Shown one piece after another: positions 17,719 to 26,662 of a stretch of DNA of 54,296 nucleotides; the first letter of the stretch is position 1; the number at the start of each line of letters is the position of its first letter. The notes under the pieces were generated by a model that worked only from the letters and a program-made list of their open reading frames with translations, did no database searches and had not been told where the DNA came from. The translations under genes were made by a program, and so were the position numbers. The DNA comes from an uncultured Pedobacter sp. (GTDB taxonomy: Bacteria; Bacteroidota; Bacteroidia; Sphingobacteriales; Sphingobacteriaceae). Location of the stretch: NCBI RefSeq assembly GCF_946479715.1, contig NZ_CAMLHF010000010.1, positions 1 to 54,296 of the forward strand. Direction: 5' to 3'.

Positions 17719-18657
17719 TTAACTACGATCATTATATTTCAATTTAAAAGTACTTAGAACACTATCAAATAACTCATCAGGATTTAGCTCCGTATTAAAC
17801 CAGTTTATTTTAACACCATCCTTCTCCATCTTCCTAAAAAATGTCATCTGTCGTTTTGCAAATTGGCAAATTGCTGTAGCGAGTCTTTCTTTTAATTCCG
17901 AATAGCTAAGCTCATCGAAAAGGTAAGCTGCAATAAATTTATACTCCAAGCCATAAAAAACAAGGTCTTCTTTAGTAACTCCTTCAGCAATTAACTTCTT
18001 CACTTCATCTATCATACCTTCATTTAACCTAAGCTCAAGACGATTGATCACTTTCTGTCTCCGAAGCTCAACATCCGATGTTAAACCAATCACTAGTGGA
18101 TCAATTCCAGGTCTTTCAATTGATTGCAAATCGTTATGCATCAGGTATTCTGCAATTTCAATTGCCCTGATCATTCTTTTATGGGATGATTGATCTGCTT
18201 GTTTTGTAATTTCGGATGGATAAATAGACAATTTGTTCCGTAATAACTCATTATCCAGTTCTTTTAAAGAGTCCCTAAGTTCATTGTTTATTGGTATTGC
18301 AGTATATTCATGATTTTGAAGAATACTGTGAACATACATCCCTGTACCACCACAAAGTACAGGAAGTACACCCTTATCCGTTAATTTCTGAAAAACAGCA
18401 AAGAAGTCTTCTTTAAATTCGTTTACGTTATATCTTTCTCCGGCTTTTTTGATATCGATCAAATGATATGGAATAACTTTTCCATTAACGTTATATTCAC
18501 TAAGATCTTTGCCCGTACCAATATCCATCCCCCTATAGATTTGCCTGCTATCTGCACTAATTATCTCTCCTTTTAGCGCCTCGGCCAATTTCACAGCAAG
18601 TTTGGTTTTACCAGATGCAGTTGGGCCCAAAATGATCAGTAAAGGATTTTGATGCAT
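17719..18657 (-). CDS. miaA: tRNA dimethylallyltransferase MiaA
   Basis: It transfers a dimethylallyl group to N6 of A37 in tRNAs that read U-starting codons. At 312 residues it is full length. The P-loop LGPTASGKTKLAVKLAE (from residue 9), ISADSRQIYRGMDIGTGK, and the LPVLCGGTGMYVHSIL segment are all present. A C-terminal CQFAKRQMTFFRK motif follows. Its ATG overlaps the stop codon of the upstream gene as TAATG, which suggests translational coupling to the 18657-19454 gene. Confidence 0.95.
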   Translation of the reverse strand: MHQNPLLIILGPTASGKTKLAVKLAEALKGEIISADSRQIYRGMDIGTGKDLSEYNVNGKVIPYHLIDIKKAGERYNVNEFKEDFFAVFQKLTDKGVLPVLCGGTGMYVHSILQNHEYTAIPINNELRDSLKELDNELLRNKLSIYPSEITKQADQSSHKRMIRAIEIAEYLMHNDLQSIERPGIDPLVIGLTSDVELRRQKVINRLELRLNEGMIDEVKKLIAEGVTKEDLVFYGLEYKFIAAYLFDELSYSELKERLATAICQFAKRQMTFFRKMEKDGVKINWFNTELNPDELFDSVLSTFKLKYNDRS

Positions 18658-19454
18658 TATAAGTATAAAATATATTTTAAATTACCAGTATTATAAATCT
18701 CTATATACTCATCATCGATAGGCTCAGCAGGCAATCTATGAGCGAAATATCTAACTAAAGTATTTTGCTTTAGCCATATCTGCGAAGGAGGTGTAACTTG
18801 AGTGAGTTTAAACCCCGATTGCTCATAAGCTTTTCCTAATGACCAATCCCTGTCAGCATAACTCATTATATCATCTGGTTTATAACTCTTAACAAAATGT
18901 TGTAATAACTTGGTAAAACCTCCTATAACGGTATAGCCAGATAAACTGGCAAATCTGATTAGCTCAGCAGATCTATAGCCTGGACTAAGCCCCTTCATAT
19001 ACCTGAGATTACTAAAACAACCAACCGCAATGATCTGATCATCCAAACTTAGTCCAAATTTGTAATTAGATTTGGCCGATGCCTGCAAATGATTATTATT
19101 TAAGAAATCATCAGCCTGCTTTTGAGTAATTTGAATGATTTTAGTTTTACGAGCATGAATACGTTTATTCAGACCAAGAATAGAAGATATTCGGCCTATC
19201 ACCTGTGCTTTTCTAGTCTCCCATATATCTTCCCATAAATGTACTACAGAAATATTTTTCAATTGATATTGCTCCTGCAACAATATCAGATCTTCAGGAC
19301 GATAAGTATTTTTAAGTGAAATAAGATTAACTACAACTTGTCCCGCTCCAATAGATAGCAGTTTGTATTCCAGCGATCCAATATCATGTGTGGTAATACC
19401 AATATTCCCAAAACTGGTAATTACATCTTGTTGCCAAACTGGTTTTATACCCAA
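18657..19454 (-). CDS. Hef-like phage endonuclease-associated domain protein, function unknown
   Basis: The protein has 265 residues and no signal peptide. From about residue 70 the sequence follows a pattern I recognise from Hef-like homing-endonuclease proteins of T-even phages. First come VVHLWEDIW and RISSILG with IHARKTKI; then FLNNNHLQ with KFGLSLDD and AVGCFSNLRY; then ELIRFASLSGYTVIGGFTKLLQHF; then SYADRDWSLGKAYEQSGF. The last part resembles an acetyltransferase-like fold. The N-terminal 60 residues lack an obvious GIY-YIG or PD-(D/E)xK signature. The gene overlaps miaA by one base (TAATG) and the DUF1801 gene by ten. The family link is from memory and not certain. Confidence 0.6.
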   Translation of the reverse strand: MGIKPVWQQDVITSFGNIGITTHDIGSLEYKLLSIGAGQVVVNLISLKNTYRPEDLILLQEQYQLKNISVVHLWEDIWETRKAQVIGRISSILGLNKRIHARKTKIIQITQKQADDFLNNNHLQASAKSNYKFGLSLDDQIIAVGCFSNLRYMKGLSPGYRSAELIRFASLSGYTVIGGFTKLLQHFVKSYKPDDIMSYADRDWSLGKAYEQSGFKLTQVTPPSQIWLKQNTLVRYFAHRLPAEPIDDEYIEIYNTGNLKYILYL

Positions 19455-19822
19455 CCTTTTTCTTTATAAAGTTTAAACCCAGCCGCCAGAGCTTCTTCTA
19501 TTTGCAACATCAATGCGTCATCCAATTTTTTGATATGGAAACATGATTTACCATTTAACAACTTAAGCAGGTCAGGTCCAAAAATCTTTTTCATATCTGG
19601 CTCTGTGTATACAGGCATATAATAAAACCCAACATGCCCCTTTAATATAATTATACTTGCAAAGAAAACTTCATTTCTTTGCTTTCCTTCAATCACCACA
19701 TTCTTGTCACTCCAAAGATCAAAGGAAGTTTCACTATTTACTCTATTACTAAAACCCACAGTAGCATAAGGCTGCAGCGATGCCCTAATGGTTTGAAAAA
19801 TTTCTACAAAATCAGTTTTCAT
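19445..19822 (-). CDS. DUF1801-type small protein
   Basis: A 125-residue cytoplasmic protein with the YdhG/DUF1801-like pattern: a central VFFASIIILKGHVGFYYMPVY strand pair, then GPDLLKLLNGKSCFHIKKLDDALMLQIEEALAAG with the conserved GK..FxxKxLdd motif. Members adopt a CyaY/frataxin-like fold with no settled function. It overlaps the next gene by ten bases and forms a small operon with it and miaA. Confidence 0.72.
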   Translation of the reverse strand: MKTDFVEIFQTIRASLQPYATVGFSNRVNSETSFDLWSDKNVVIEGKQRNEVFFASIIILKGHVGFYYMPVYTEPDMKKIFGPDLLKLLNGKSCFHIKKLDDALMLQIEEALAAGFKLYKEKGWV

Positions 19823-19882
19823 TGCTTTAAGTTATAGATGACTATCAAATAAACAACATCTATTTGTCAATATTGTTTAAGA

Positions 19883-20974
19883 TTATAAGTTATCGGCTAA
19901 CCACCATTTGCCAGAAGGATAATTCTTATTTAAAATTACAGATTCGCCCATTAATGGAGTAGCAATTTTCAAATTTTCTTCATTTGCCTTATTAACAACC
20001 CTTATAATTGGATCATTCCAGTCGTGCATAGCTAATTTAAATTTCCCCCAATGGACAGGCAGCAGAACCTTTGCGTTCAAATCTATTGCCGCCTGAACAG
20101 TTTGCTCAGGGAACATGTGTATTAAAGGCCAGTAGGTATTGTACTGTCCACATTCTAATATTGCGATATCAAACGGCCCGTAATGTTCTCCTGCATCTTT
20201 AAAATGCGTATCGTATCCCGAATCGCCCCCTAAATACAATTTATCTTTTGATGTTTGCAAAACAAATGCAGACCATACCGTCTGATTTCTTTTAAATGTC
20301 CTTCCAGTAAAATGACGGGCAGGAAGTGCGGTAAATTTCAATGTATTGTAAACAGTTTCCTCTCCCCATGACATTTCAGTAATCATGGAAGCAGGCACAC
20401 CCCACTTCTCCAAATGTGATCCTACACCTAATGAAACAATAAAGTGCTTTGTTTTATTCTTTAATTTTAAAATGGCACCATAATCGAGATGATCATAATG
20501 ATCATGGGTGATCAGCACAATGTCAAGTTCAGGGAAATCTTCGGCTTTTATAAAATCAGTTCCTAAAAACCTTTTGGTGCCAATAAAAGAAAATGGTGAT
20601 GGCCTTTCGCTTAATACAGGGTCAACCAATATATTTTGTCCATCCGTTTGCACCAGATAAGAAGAATGCCCAAACCAGGTTATTTTAGTCTCTGAAGCAT
20701 CTTGTACAAAATCTGGTTTAATGGTGGGTACAGGACTTTTAGGAGCCCCTTTTACATTGCCTCGTAACATTCCTTTTATCATGTCCCAATAACTTACGTT
20801 ATCAGGTTTCATAGGGGTTGGCGACAAGTTTTCAAGTGCACCATTCCTATAATTAGGTAATTTTTTTATGCGTACTAAGCGAGCACCTTCGGGCACTCGT
20901 CCGAAAATAGGAAAGCTAAGTACCCAAACTGTAAACAGCACAAGTACAGCAATAAAAATCAGTATGGAATACAT
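19883..20974 (-). CDS. Membrane-anchored metallo-beta-lactamase-fold hydrolase (NAPE-PLD/UlaG-like)
   Basis: The protein has 363 residues. An N-terminal hydrophobic segment (ILIFIAVLVLFTVWVLSFPIFG) anchors it or acts as an uncleaved signal. The catalytic domain shows WFGHSSYLVQTDGQNILVDPV, the metal-binding ITHDHYDHLDYG, ARHFTGR, LGGDSGYDTHF and the C-terminal VHWGKF His. This set is typical of the Zn-dependent L-ascorbate-6-phosphate lactonase/NAPE-phospholipase-D-like group, which includes phosphodiesterases acting on N-acyl-phosphatidylethanolamine. The substrate here is not known. It is transcribed alone on the minus strand, 60 bases from its neighbours. Confidence 0.82.
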   Translation of the reverse strand: MYSILIFIAVLVLFTVWVLSFPIFGRVPEGARLVRIKKLPNYRNGALENLSPTPMKPDNVSYWDMIKGMLRGNVKGAPKSPVPTIKPDFVQDASETKITWFGHSSYLVQTDGQNILVDPVLSERPSPFSFIGTKRFLGTDFIKAEDFPELDIVLITHDHYDHLDYGAILKLKNKTKHFIVSLGVGSHLEKWGVPASMITEMSWGEETVYNTLKFTALPARHFTGRTFKRNQTVWSAFVLQTSKDKLYLGGDSGYDTHFKDAGEHYGPFDIAILECGQYNTYWPLIHMFPEQTVQAAIDLNAKVLLPVHWGKFKLAMHDWNDPIIRVVNKANEENLKIATPLMGESVILNKNYPSGKWWLADNL

Positions 20975-21032
20975 AATTTCCCTTTCATAGTGGTTAATGC
21001 AAGCGAATATACTTACAAAAAATTCTGATCTG

Positions 21033-22892
21033 TTAACTTACTTTTTCTTCCGGCTTCTCTTCTTTTGCAAACTTCTCTGCCAGGCCCATTCCCGATTGTA
21101 ACAACTCATTAGTAATTGTCCTGGTATAATCAGTAATTTCAGCTTTAAAATCAGCTACCGACGCTCCGGAGCGGATTTCTTCCAATCTCTTTTCCCATTG
21201 TCCCGTTAACTCTGCCTGAGCAATTTTCTGATCTTTTACCACATCATAAACCGCTAAACCTTTGGTTGTAGGTACAAGATTTCTCTTTTCCCTAACAATA
21301 TATTCGCGGTTAATCAGCGTTTCAATAATAGCAGCCCTGGTAGCTGGAGTTCCCAATCCGCTATCCTTCATTGCATACCGCAGTTCTTCATCTTCTATAT
21401 CTTTCCCCGAGGTTTCAAGGGCTTTTAACAAGGATGCTTCATTATACAGCGGTTTAGGCTTTGTTTGCTTCTCAAGTAAAGCCTTATTTACAATTGGAAG
21501 CTCCTCGCCTGCCTTTACCTTCGGTAAAGATGGATTTTCTTCATCCTTCTTTTCGTCGTCCGATTCATTAAATACCGATCTCCAGCCGGCAGAACGAATT
21601 ACCGTTCCATTTGCCATAAAAACTGAGCCGGCTTCAATTGTTATCTTTGTGATTTCTTTTACGCATTCCTGGTGGAACGCTTCAAGCATTCGGCCAACTA
21701 CCATATCATAAATGGCCTGTTTATCGCCACTCAATTGGTAAGGAGATTCACCTGTAGGCAAAATAGCATGGTGATCCGTCACCTTCTTTGCATTTACACT
21801 TCTCTTATTTAAAGGTACTGTTTGTAGAAAATCGGCCTGCTTCCCAAAATCCTTATGCACCTTCAGCTTATCTATCAGATTAGGAACACCAGCGAAAACA
21901 TCATCTCCAATATATCTGCTACCTGTACGCGGATAAGTAACCAATTTACTTTCATACAAGCCCTGTAACAGATTCAGTGTCTGATCTGCTGTAAATCCTT
22001 TGCGCTTGTTGGCTTCTTGCTGTAAACTACTTAAATCATGTAATAAGGGAGGTGGCTCTTTTCTTGGCTTCGCTTCAACTGTTAAAATCTTACCTCCATT
22101 TGGAAAACCAGAGGCAACGTCCTCAATTTTTGTGAACAGTTCTTCTGCCTCCTCCTTCTTATCAAAGTTATTTACAGAGATTGCTTTAAACAACTGACCC
22201 TCCTTGTCTAGCTGTATTGCAAGCTGATAATATAGTTGGGGCACAAAATTCTTAATTTCCAGAAAGCGGGAGCAGATCATTGCCAAAGTAGGTGTTTGAA
22301 CCCTTCCCAATGAAAGCACCGACCGCGCTCCTGCTGATATACTAAGTGCCTGCGTTGCATTCATCCCTACTAGCCAATCTGATTCAGATCTGCAATGTGC
22401 CGAATTAAAAAGTGTATCGTAATCAGTTCCTGGTTTTAGATTTCTGAAACCTTCCTTAATGGCTTCGTCAGTTTGCGACGAAATCCACAATCTTTTGAAA
22501 GGTTTTTTACATTTCAAAAAATAGTAGATATAGCGGAAAATAAGCTCACCTTCCCGCCCGGCATCCGTTGCCACAATAATTTCAGTAGCTTCATCAAATA
22601 GTTTCTTAATGATGTCCAATTGTTTCCTAACACCCGGATCTTCCACCAACCCATCCTTGGTTTTTATTTTTCTAATGCCAAGCTTAAATTTTTTAGGCAG
22701 CATAGGTAAATGCTGCCTCCTCCATCCAATAAAGCCATACTCCTGAGGGGGAGCCAGTTGAAGCAAATGCCCAAATGCCCAGGTAAAAGAATATCCCTTA
22801 CCTTCTATATAGCCGTCTTTTTTTGTAGTAGCACCGAAGACTTTAGCCAACTCACGAGCCACTGAAGGCTTTTCTGCAATAACAATCTTCAT
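21033..22892 (-). CDS. topB: DNA topoisomerase III
   Basis: A type IA topoisomerase that decatenates single-stranded regions and works with RecQ. The N-terminal Toprim domain (MKIVIAEKPSVARELAKVFG; acidic triad VATDAGREGE near residue 107) precedes the catalytic core. The active-site tyrosine is Tyr320 in LVTYPRTGSRYI, and LSLGRVQTPTLAM lies near residue 194. The 619 residues end in a Lys/Glu tail with no C-terminal zinc fingers. It is last in a tight operon with the bestrophin and HDAC-like genes (gaps of 1-2 bases). Confidence 0.94.
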   Translation of the reverse strand: MKIVIAEKPSVARELAKVFGATTKKDGYIEGKGYSFTWAFGHLLQLAPPQEYGFIGWRRQHLPMLPKKFKLGIRKIKTKDGLVEDPGVRKQLDIIKKLFDEATEIIVATDAGREGELIFRYIYYFLKCKKPFKRLWISSQTDEAIKEGFRNLKPGTDYDTLFNSAHCRSESDWLVGMNATQALSISAGARSVLSLGRVQTPTLAMICSRFLEIKNFVPQLYYQLAIQLDKEGQLFKAISVNNFDKKEEAEELFTKIEDVASGFPNGGKILTVEAKPRKEPPPLLHDLSSLQQEANKRKGFTADQTLNLLQGLYESKLVTYPRTGSRYIGDDVFAGVPNLIDKLKVHKDFGKQADFLQTVPLNKRSVNAKKVTDHHAILPTGESPYQLSGDKQAIYDMVVGRMLEAFHQECVKEITKITIEAGSVFMANGTVIRSAGWRSVFNESDDEKKDEENPSLPKVKAGEELPIVNKALLEKQTKPKPLYNEASLLKALETSGKDIEDEELRYAMKDSGLGTPATRAAIIETLINREYIVREKRNLVPTTKGLAVYDVVKDQKIAQAELTGQWEKRLEEIRSGASVADFKAEITDYTRTITNELLQSGMGLAEKFAKEEKPEEKVS

Positions 22893-22894
22893 AA

Positions 22895-23794
22895 TTATTC
22901 AAAAATATCTAAACCAACTTTAAATGTGTTGCAATGTGCATCCACTATATCTTTTATATCCGGCGAATACCCTCCGCCCATACTTACCTGAACTGGTAAA
23001 CTATTATTTTTACAAAACTGCAATACTATCCTATCTCTTTCCATACAAGCGGCTTTTGATAAAGCGAGCTTACCTAACTTATCGCTTTTAAGTACATCTA
23101 CTCCTGATAAGTAAAATACAAAATCAGGTTTATGTTTTAGAAGCTGTGGCAAAAGCGACTTTAATTTACTCAAGTACAATTCATCTTCAATTCCATCCTC
23201 CAAAGCTATATCTAAATCAGATTGCTCTTTTCTAAAAGGGAAATTTTTATCCCCATGCATAGAGAAGGTGAACACACGTGGTTCATTACTAAAGATTTCC
23301 GCTGTACCATTTCCCTGATGAACATCTAAATCTACAATTAAGATGCGATTAGCTAAACCATTATTCAGCAAATAATTGGCTGCTATGGCCTGGTCGTTTA
23401 ACAAACAAAATCCCTCGCCCCAATTACTACCGGCATGATGCGTCCCGCCTGCAACATTAAAAGCTATACCAAACTGCTTCGCATACAGAGCACCATCAAT
23501 CGTTCCCTGGGCAATCCTTACCTCGCGCTCTACCAACTGTGCTGTTAAAGGAAACCCAATCCTTCGCTGTTCCTTTACAGGAAGCGTTAAATCCCTTAGC
23601 TCCCCCCAATACTCATCCTTATGAGTCAGCAAAATCACCTCTTCACTTACTTTATCGGGAGCAAACAGGTTCGTCCTGCTTATAAAGCCCTGATGCAATA
23701 ACTGCTCGGGGATTAACTCATACTTAAGCATAGGGAAGCGATGCCCCTCTGGTAAAGGATGTGCAAATAATGGATGCCAGGCAATTTTAACCAT
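22895..23794 (-). CDS. Histone deacetylase family (AcuC/HDAC-like) amidohydrolase
   Basis: A 299-residue zinc-dependent deacylase of the arginase/HDAC fold. Catalytic features are visible: the His pair in GGTHHAGSNWGEGFCLLND, the metal-binding VDLDVHQGNGTAEIF, the Asp in FYLSGVDVLKSDKLG and the C-terminal MGGGYSPD. Bacterial relatives act on acetylated small molecules, polyamines or proteins; the substrate here is unknown. It is two bases from topB and one base from the bestrophin gene, so it sits in the middle of a three-gene operon with no obvious functional theme. Confidence 0.87.
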   Translation of the reverse strand: MVKIAWHPLFAHPLPEGHRFPMLKYELIPEQLLHQGFISRTNLFAPDKVSEEVILLTHKDEYWGELRDLTLPVKEQRRIGFPLTAQLVEREVRIAQGTIDGALYAKQFGIAFNVAGGTHHAGSNWGEGFCLLNDQAIAANYLLNNGLANRILIVDLDVHQGNGTAEIFSNEPRVFTFSMHGDKNFPFRKEQSDLDIALEDGIEDELYLSKLKSLLPQLLKHKPDFVFYLSGVDVLKSDKLGKLALSKAACMERDRIVLQFCKNNSLPVQVSMGGGYSPDIKDIVDAHCNTFKVGLDIFE

Positions 23795-23795
23795 C

Positions 23796-24656
23796 TTATC
23801 GCAATATTTGCTCTACATGCTTTTCAATGTTATTACAAATCTCGTCAACAGGCAAATCATTTGCATCAGATCCAAAAGGGTTTTCAATCTCTTCAGCAAT
23901 AAGCTCCAAACTGGCCAGCACATATAATATGAACGGTACAATGGGAACCACAAAGTAACCTAAGCTAAACACCCAGCCAAATGGCAAAGTAATTACATAT
24001 ATGAAAATGAATTTCTTAATGAAAGCACTATAAGAATACGGAATAGGTGTATTCTTAATACGCTCACAGCCACCACATATATCAGTAAACTGCTGAACAT
24101 CCGCATTAAGTATAATTAACTGTTCCTGACTAATAGTTCCTGCTGCCTGCAATTCAAAAACTTTAGACGAAATGCTGGCTGCTACCTGATTAGGAATGTG
24201 CTTCCCACCATCAACTTCAATAAGGAAACTGTTTTTGCCGAAATACTGCTTTTCCCTTAAATGCTCTTTTAAAGCAAAGGCATATTTTGGAATTCCGTAT
24301 TCAAAAAATTCTACATGTTCTTCTTTTAATTTTAACGAATTAATCTTTATTGCAAAATTACGGCTCACATTGGTTAGTGCCCCTAAAAGCCTCCGGCCTT
24401 CCCACCACCTGTCGTAAGAAGTATTAGTCCTAAATACCAATAACATGGAGATTACAAAACCAAGCAAGTTGTGCATCATTCCTATATTTTTCACATAGGT
24501 GGTTTCTGCGAGCTTCAGGTAATTAAGCTCTAAAAATGCAATTATGGCCGAAAAAATAGCTACGCTAATCATTAGCGGCCACAATTTTCTAATTGTATCC
24601 GCCTTATGAACATGAAAGATAAAAGTGAACCAGTCTTTTGGATTATAGTTTATCAT
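23796..24656 (-). CDS. Bestrophin family membrane protein
   Basis: A 286-residue inner-membrane protein of the bestrophin/YneE channel family. The pattern is clear: WPLMISVAIFSAIIAFLEL as an early helix, LLGFVISMLLVFRTNTSYDRWWEGRRLLGALTNVSR as the conserved pore-region signature with RTN.S.DRWWEGR, and the C-terminal YFVVPIVPFILYVLASLELIAEEIENPFG ending in the classic ENPFG. Bacterial bestrophins characterised so far are sodium or anion channels. It is first in the operon with the HDAC-like gene and topB. Confidence 0.88.
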   Translation of the reverse strand: MINYNPKDWFTFIFHVHKADTIRKLWPLMISVAIFSAIIAFLELNYLKLAETTYVKNIGMMHNLLGFVISMLLVFRTNTSYDRWWEGRRLLGALTNVSRNFAIKINSLKLKEEHVEFFEYGIPKYAFALKEHLREKQYFGKNSFLIEVDGGKHIPNQVAASISSKVFELQAAGTISQEQLIILNADVQQFTDICGGCERIKNTPIPYSYSAFIKKFIFIYVITLPFGWVFSLGYFVVPIVPFILYVLASLELIAEEIENPFGSDANDLPVDEICNNIEKHVEQILR

Positions 24657-24677
24657 ATTAAAATCTCTTAAATAGTA

Positions 24678-25964
24678 TTAAATAATACCTTTAGTAATCT
24701 GTAATAAAAGTTCGCCTGTGCGAAACACATCTTCAAATGAATTATACAAAGGAACCGGACTCAGTCTGATCACATTAGGTTCCCTCCAATCACCAAGAAC
24801 ATTATTTGCTATTAGTTTCTCGAAAATCTCTTTTCCTTTCTGTTTTGCAATAATAGATACCTGAGCACCGCGCTCATCTTCATTGTCAGGAGTTACAATC
24901 TCAAACTGCTCATAACCCAACAACTTATCAACCTGATTTACAACATAAAACAAATAAGAAGTTAAAGTTTTACTTTTAAGTCTTAATGGCTCAATAAACC
25001 CTGCTTTTTCGAAAATCTGCAATGAGGCAAAGTACAATGCCATAGGCATTACCTGAGTACAACTCACTTGCCATCCATCCGCACCCGCTTCAGGCAAAAA
25101 GCCCTTCTCCATTTTAAATCGTTTCGCTTCCTGATATCCCCACCATCCTGCAAAGCGGTTCAATGTGGTATCTGTAAAATGCTTTTCATGAACAAAAATG
25201 CCACTTATTCCACCTGGTCCTGAGTTTTGATATTTATAAGAACACCAACAAGCAAAGTCGACACCCCAATCGTGTAATTTTAACGGAACATTGCCTGCAG
25301 CATGTGCCAGATCAAAGCCTACAATAGCCCCTGCAGCATGTCCTGCCTTGGTTATGGCTTCCATATCGAACCACTGCCCGGTAAAGTAATTTACCCCACC
25401 AAATAACACTAAAGCTACCTCATCCCTATGTTCGGCAATCTGTGCTAAAATATCGTCTGTTCTTAATGTATATTCACCTGTTCTTGTGGCCACCTCAACA
25501 ATCGCTTTTTCAGGATCATATCCATGAAAACGAACCTGGCTTTCAACTGCATACTGATCTGATGGAAAGGCACCCGCTTCCATGATGATCTTGAACCTGC
25601 CTTTAACGGGCTTATAAAAACTGACCATCAACAAGTGCAAATTAACCGTTAAAGTATTCATCGGACAAACCTCATTAGCGCCTGCCCCAACCAACGGACC
25701 CATCAGTTTTTTTAACTCTTTATGATAGAACATCCACGGATTATCACCTTCAAACCAACCCTCTACAGCCAGGTTATGCCAGTTGTTTAATTGCTCATCA
25801 ACAACCTTACGTACAGCTTTAGGTTGCAATCCTAAAGAATTACCACACAGATAAATAAATGGCTTTCCATTTTGTTGTGGGAATAAGAAATCATGCCTAA
25901 ACCCATTAAGCGGATCTGCCTGATCCATGCGTTGAGCAAAGGCTAAGTTGTTCTCAAAATTCAT
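24678..25964 (-). CDS. kynU: Kynureninase
   Basis: A PLP enzyme that cleaves kynurenine to anthranilate and alanine (or 3-hydroxykynurenine to 3-hydroxyanthranilate) in tryptophan breakdown. The 428 residues from ATG 25964 begin MNFENNLAFAQRMDQADPLN and include FIYLCGNSLGLQPK, LVLFGGVNYFTGQ, GFDLAHAAGNVPL and the PLP-lysine motif CSYKYQNSGPGG. An in-frame TTG at 25979 has no support. No other kynurenine-pathway gene is in the window. Confidence 0.94.
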   Translation of the reverse strand: MNFENNLAFAQRMDQADPLNGFRHDFLFPQQNGKPFIYLCGNSLGLQPKAVRKVVDEQLNNWHNLAVEGWFEGDNPWMFYHKELKKLMGPLVGAGANEVCPMNTLTVNLHLLMVSFYKPVKGRFKIIMEAGAFPSDQYAVESQVRFHGYDPEKAIVEVATRTGEYTLRTDDILAQIAEHRDEVALVLFGGVNYFTGQWFDMEAITKAGHAAGAIVGFDLAHAAGNVPLKLHDWGVDFACWCSYKYQNSGPGGISGIFVHEKHFTDTTLNRFAGWWGYQEAKRFKMEKGFLPEAGADGWQVSCTQVMPMALYFASLQIFEKAGFIEPLRLKSKTLTSYLFYVVNQVDKLLGYEQFEIVTPDNEDERGAQVSIIAKQKGKEIFEKLIANNVLGDWREPNVIRLSPVPLYNSFEDVFRTGELLLQITKGII

Positions 25965-25985
25965 CGATTCAAATATCAATAAAAA

Positions 25986-26010
25986 AGGCAGATAATTAAA
26001 TCACCTGCCT
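25986..26010 (-). terminator. Probable terminator after the AAG glycosylase gene
   Basis: Arms AGGCAG (25986-25991) and CTGCCT (26005-26010) with a partly pairing loop are followed on the minus strand by TTTTTTA. It is a modest intrinsic terminator closing the msrC-AAG unit before kynU. Confidence 0.6.
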
Positions 26011-26056
26011 CATTTGTTATCAACAATAGTTGTTTTACCTACTATAAAAATCAGTT

Positions 26057-26662
26057 TTATTTGTTTGGCTTACTCACAAATTTATTCCCCCTGATGTAAT
26101 ATCTCCATGGAAGCAAAGCATGATCTTCGGCATAATCAACACCGACTCTTGCAGATGAAACAATCTGATCGCCAGGGAAAACAATCCCGTTATCTTCAAT
26201 CCATATCTCATCCCCCAATAGATCTTTTGCATTTAAGCCTTTATCTATTCCCATAGCTTTTGAAAGCGCTCCGGGACCTGCAGTAATATTAGGCTTTAAT
26301 ATTGCCATACTCCTTCTCCTAAGCATTATATCTATTCCCTGCACTGGTTCAATACCTCTAATTAAAACAGCATGAGGAATACCCTTTGGGGCAGTAACTA
26401 CATTAAAGAGATGATGAATACCATAGCAAAGATAAACATAAGACAAGCCACCCTCTTCATATATAACCTGAGTACGGTTTGTAAATCGTCCTCCATACGC
26501 ATGAGATGCCTTATCTTCTATTCCTTTATAAGCCTCTGTTTCAACTATAACTCCCCCGGTCAGTTCGCCATCAATTCTGGTAAACAACAGCTTGCCAAGC
26601 AACTGCACAGCAAGATCATTTACATCGGTATTTTGATAAAAAGAATAGGCTAACTTAGGCAT
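26057..26662 (-). CDS. DNA-3-methyladenine glycosylase (AAG/MPG family)
   Basis: A base-excision-repair glycosylase removing alkylated purines. At 201 residues it has the MPG-family features GVIVETEAYKGIEDKASHAYGGRFTNRT (catalytic Glu in VETEAY) and YVYLCYGIHHLFNVVT with the DNA-intercalating Tyr region. It also has VLIRGIEPVQGI, and the GPGALSKAMGI segment near residue 130. It overlaps the upstream free-methionine sulfoxide reductase gene by eight bases, so the two repair functions are co-transcribed. Confidence 0.93.
   Translation of the reverse strand: MPKLAYSFYQNTDVNDLAVQLLGKLLFTRIDGELTGGVIVETEAYKGIEDKASHAYGGRFTNRTQVIYEEGGLSYVYLCYGIHHLFNVVTAPKGIPHAVLIRGIEPVQGIDIMLRRRSMAILKPNITAGPGALSKAMGIDKGLNAKDLLGDEIWIEDNGIVFPGDQIVSSARVGVDYAEDHALLPWRYYIRGNKFVSKPNK

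Noticed and set aside
21262..21711. 149-aa plus-strand frame inside topB
   Set aside because: It is antisense to the topoisomerase III core and rich in Ser/Phe as expected for a shadow.
22895..23794. HDAC-like gene as acetoin-utilisation AcuC
   Set aside because: The fold is right but no acu or acetoin genes are nearby; I keep only the family-level name.
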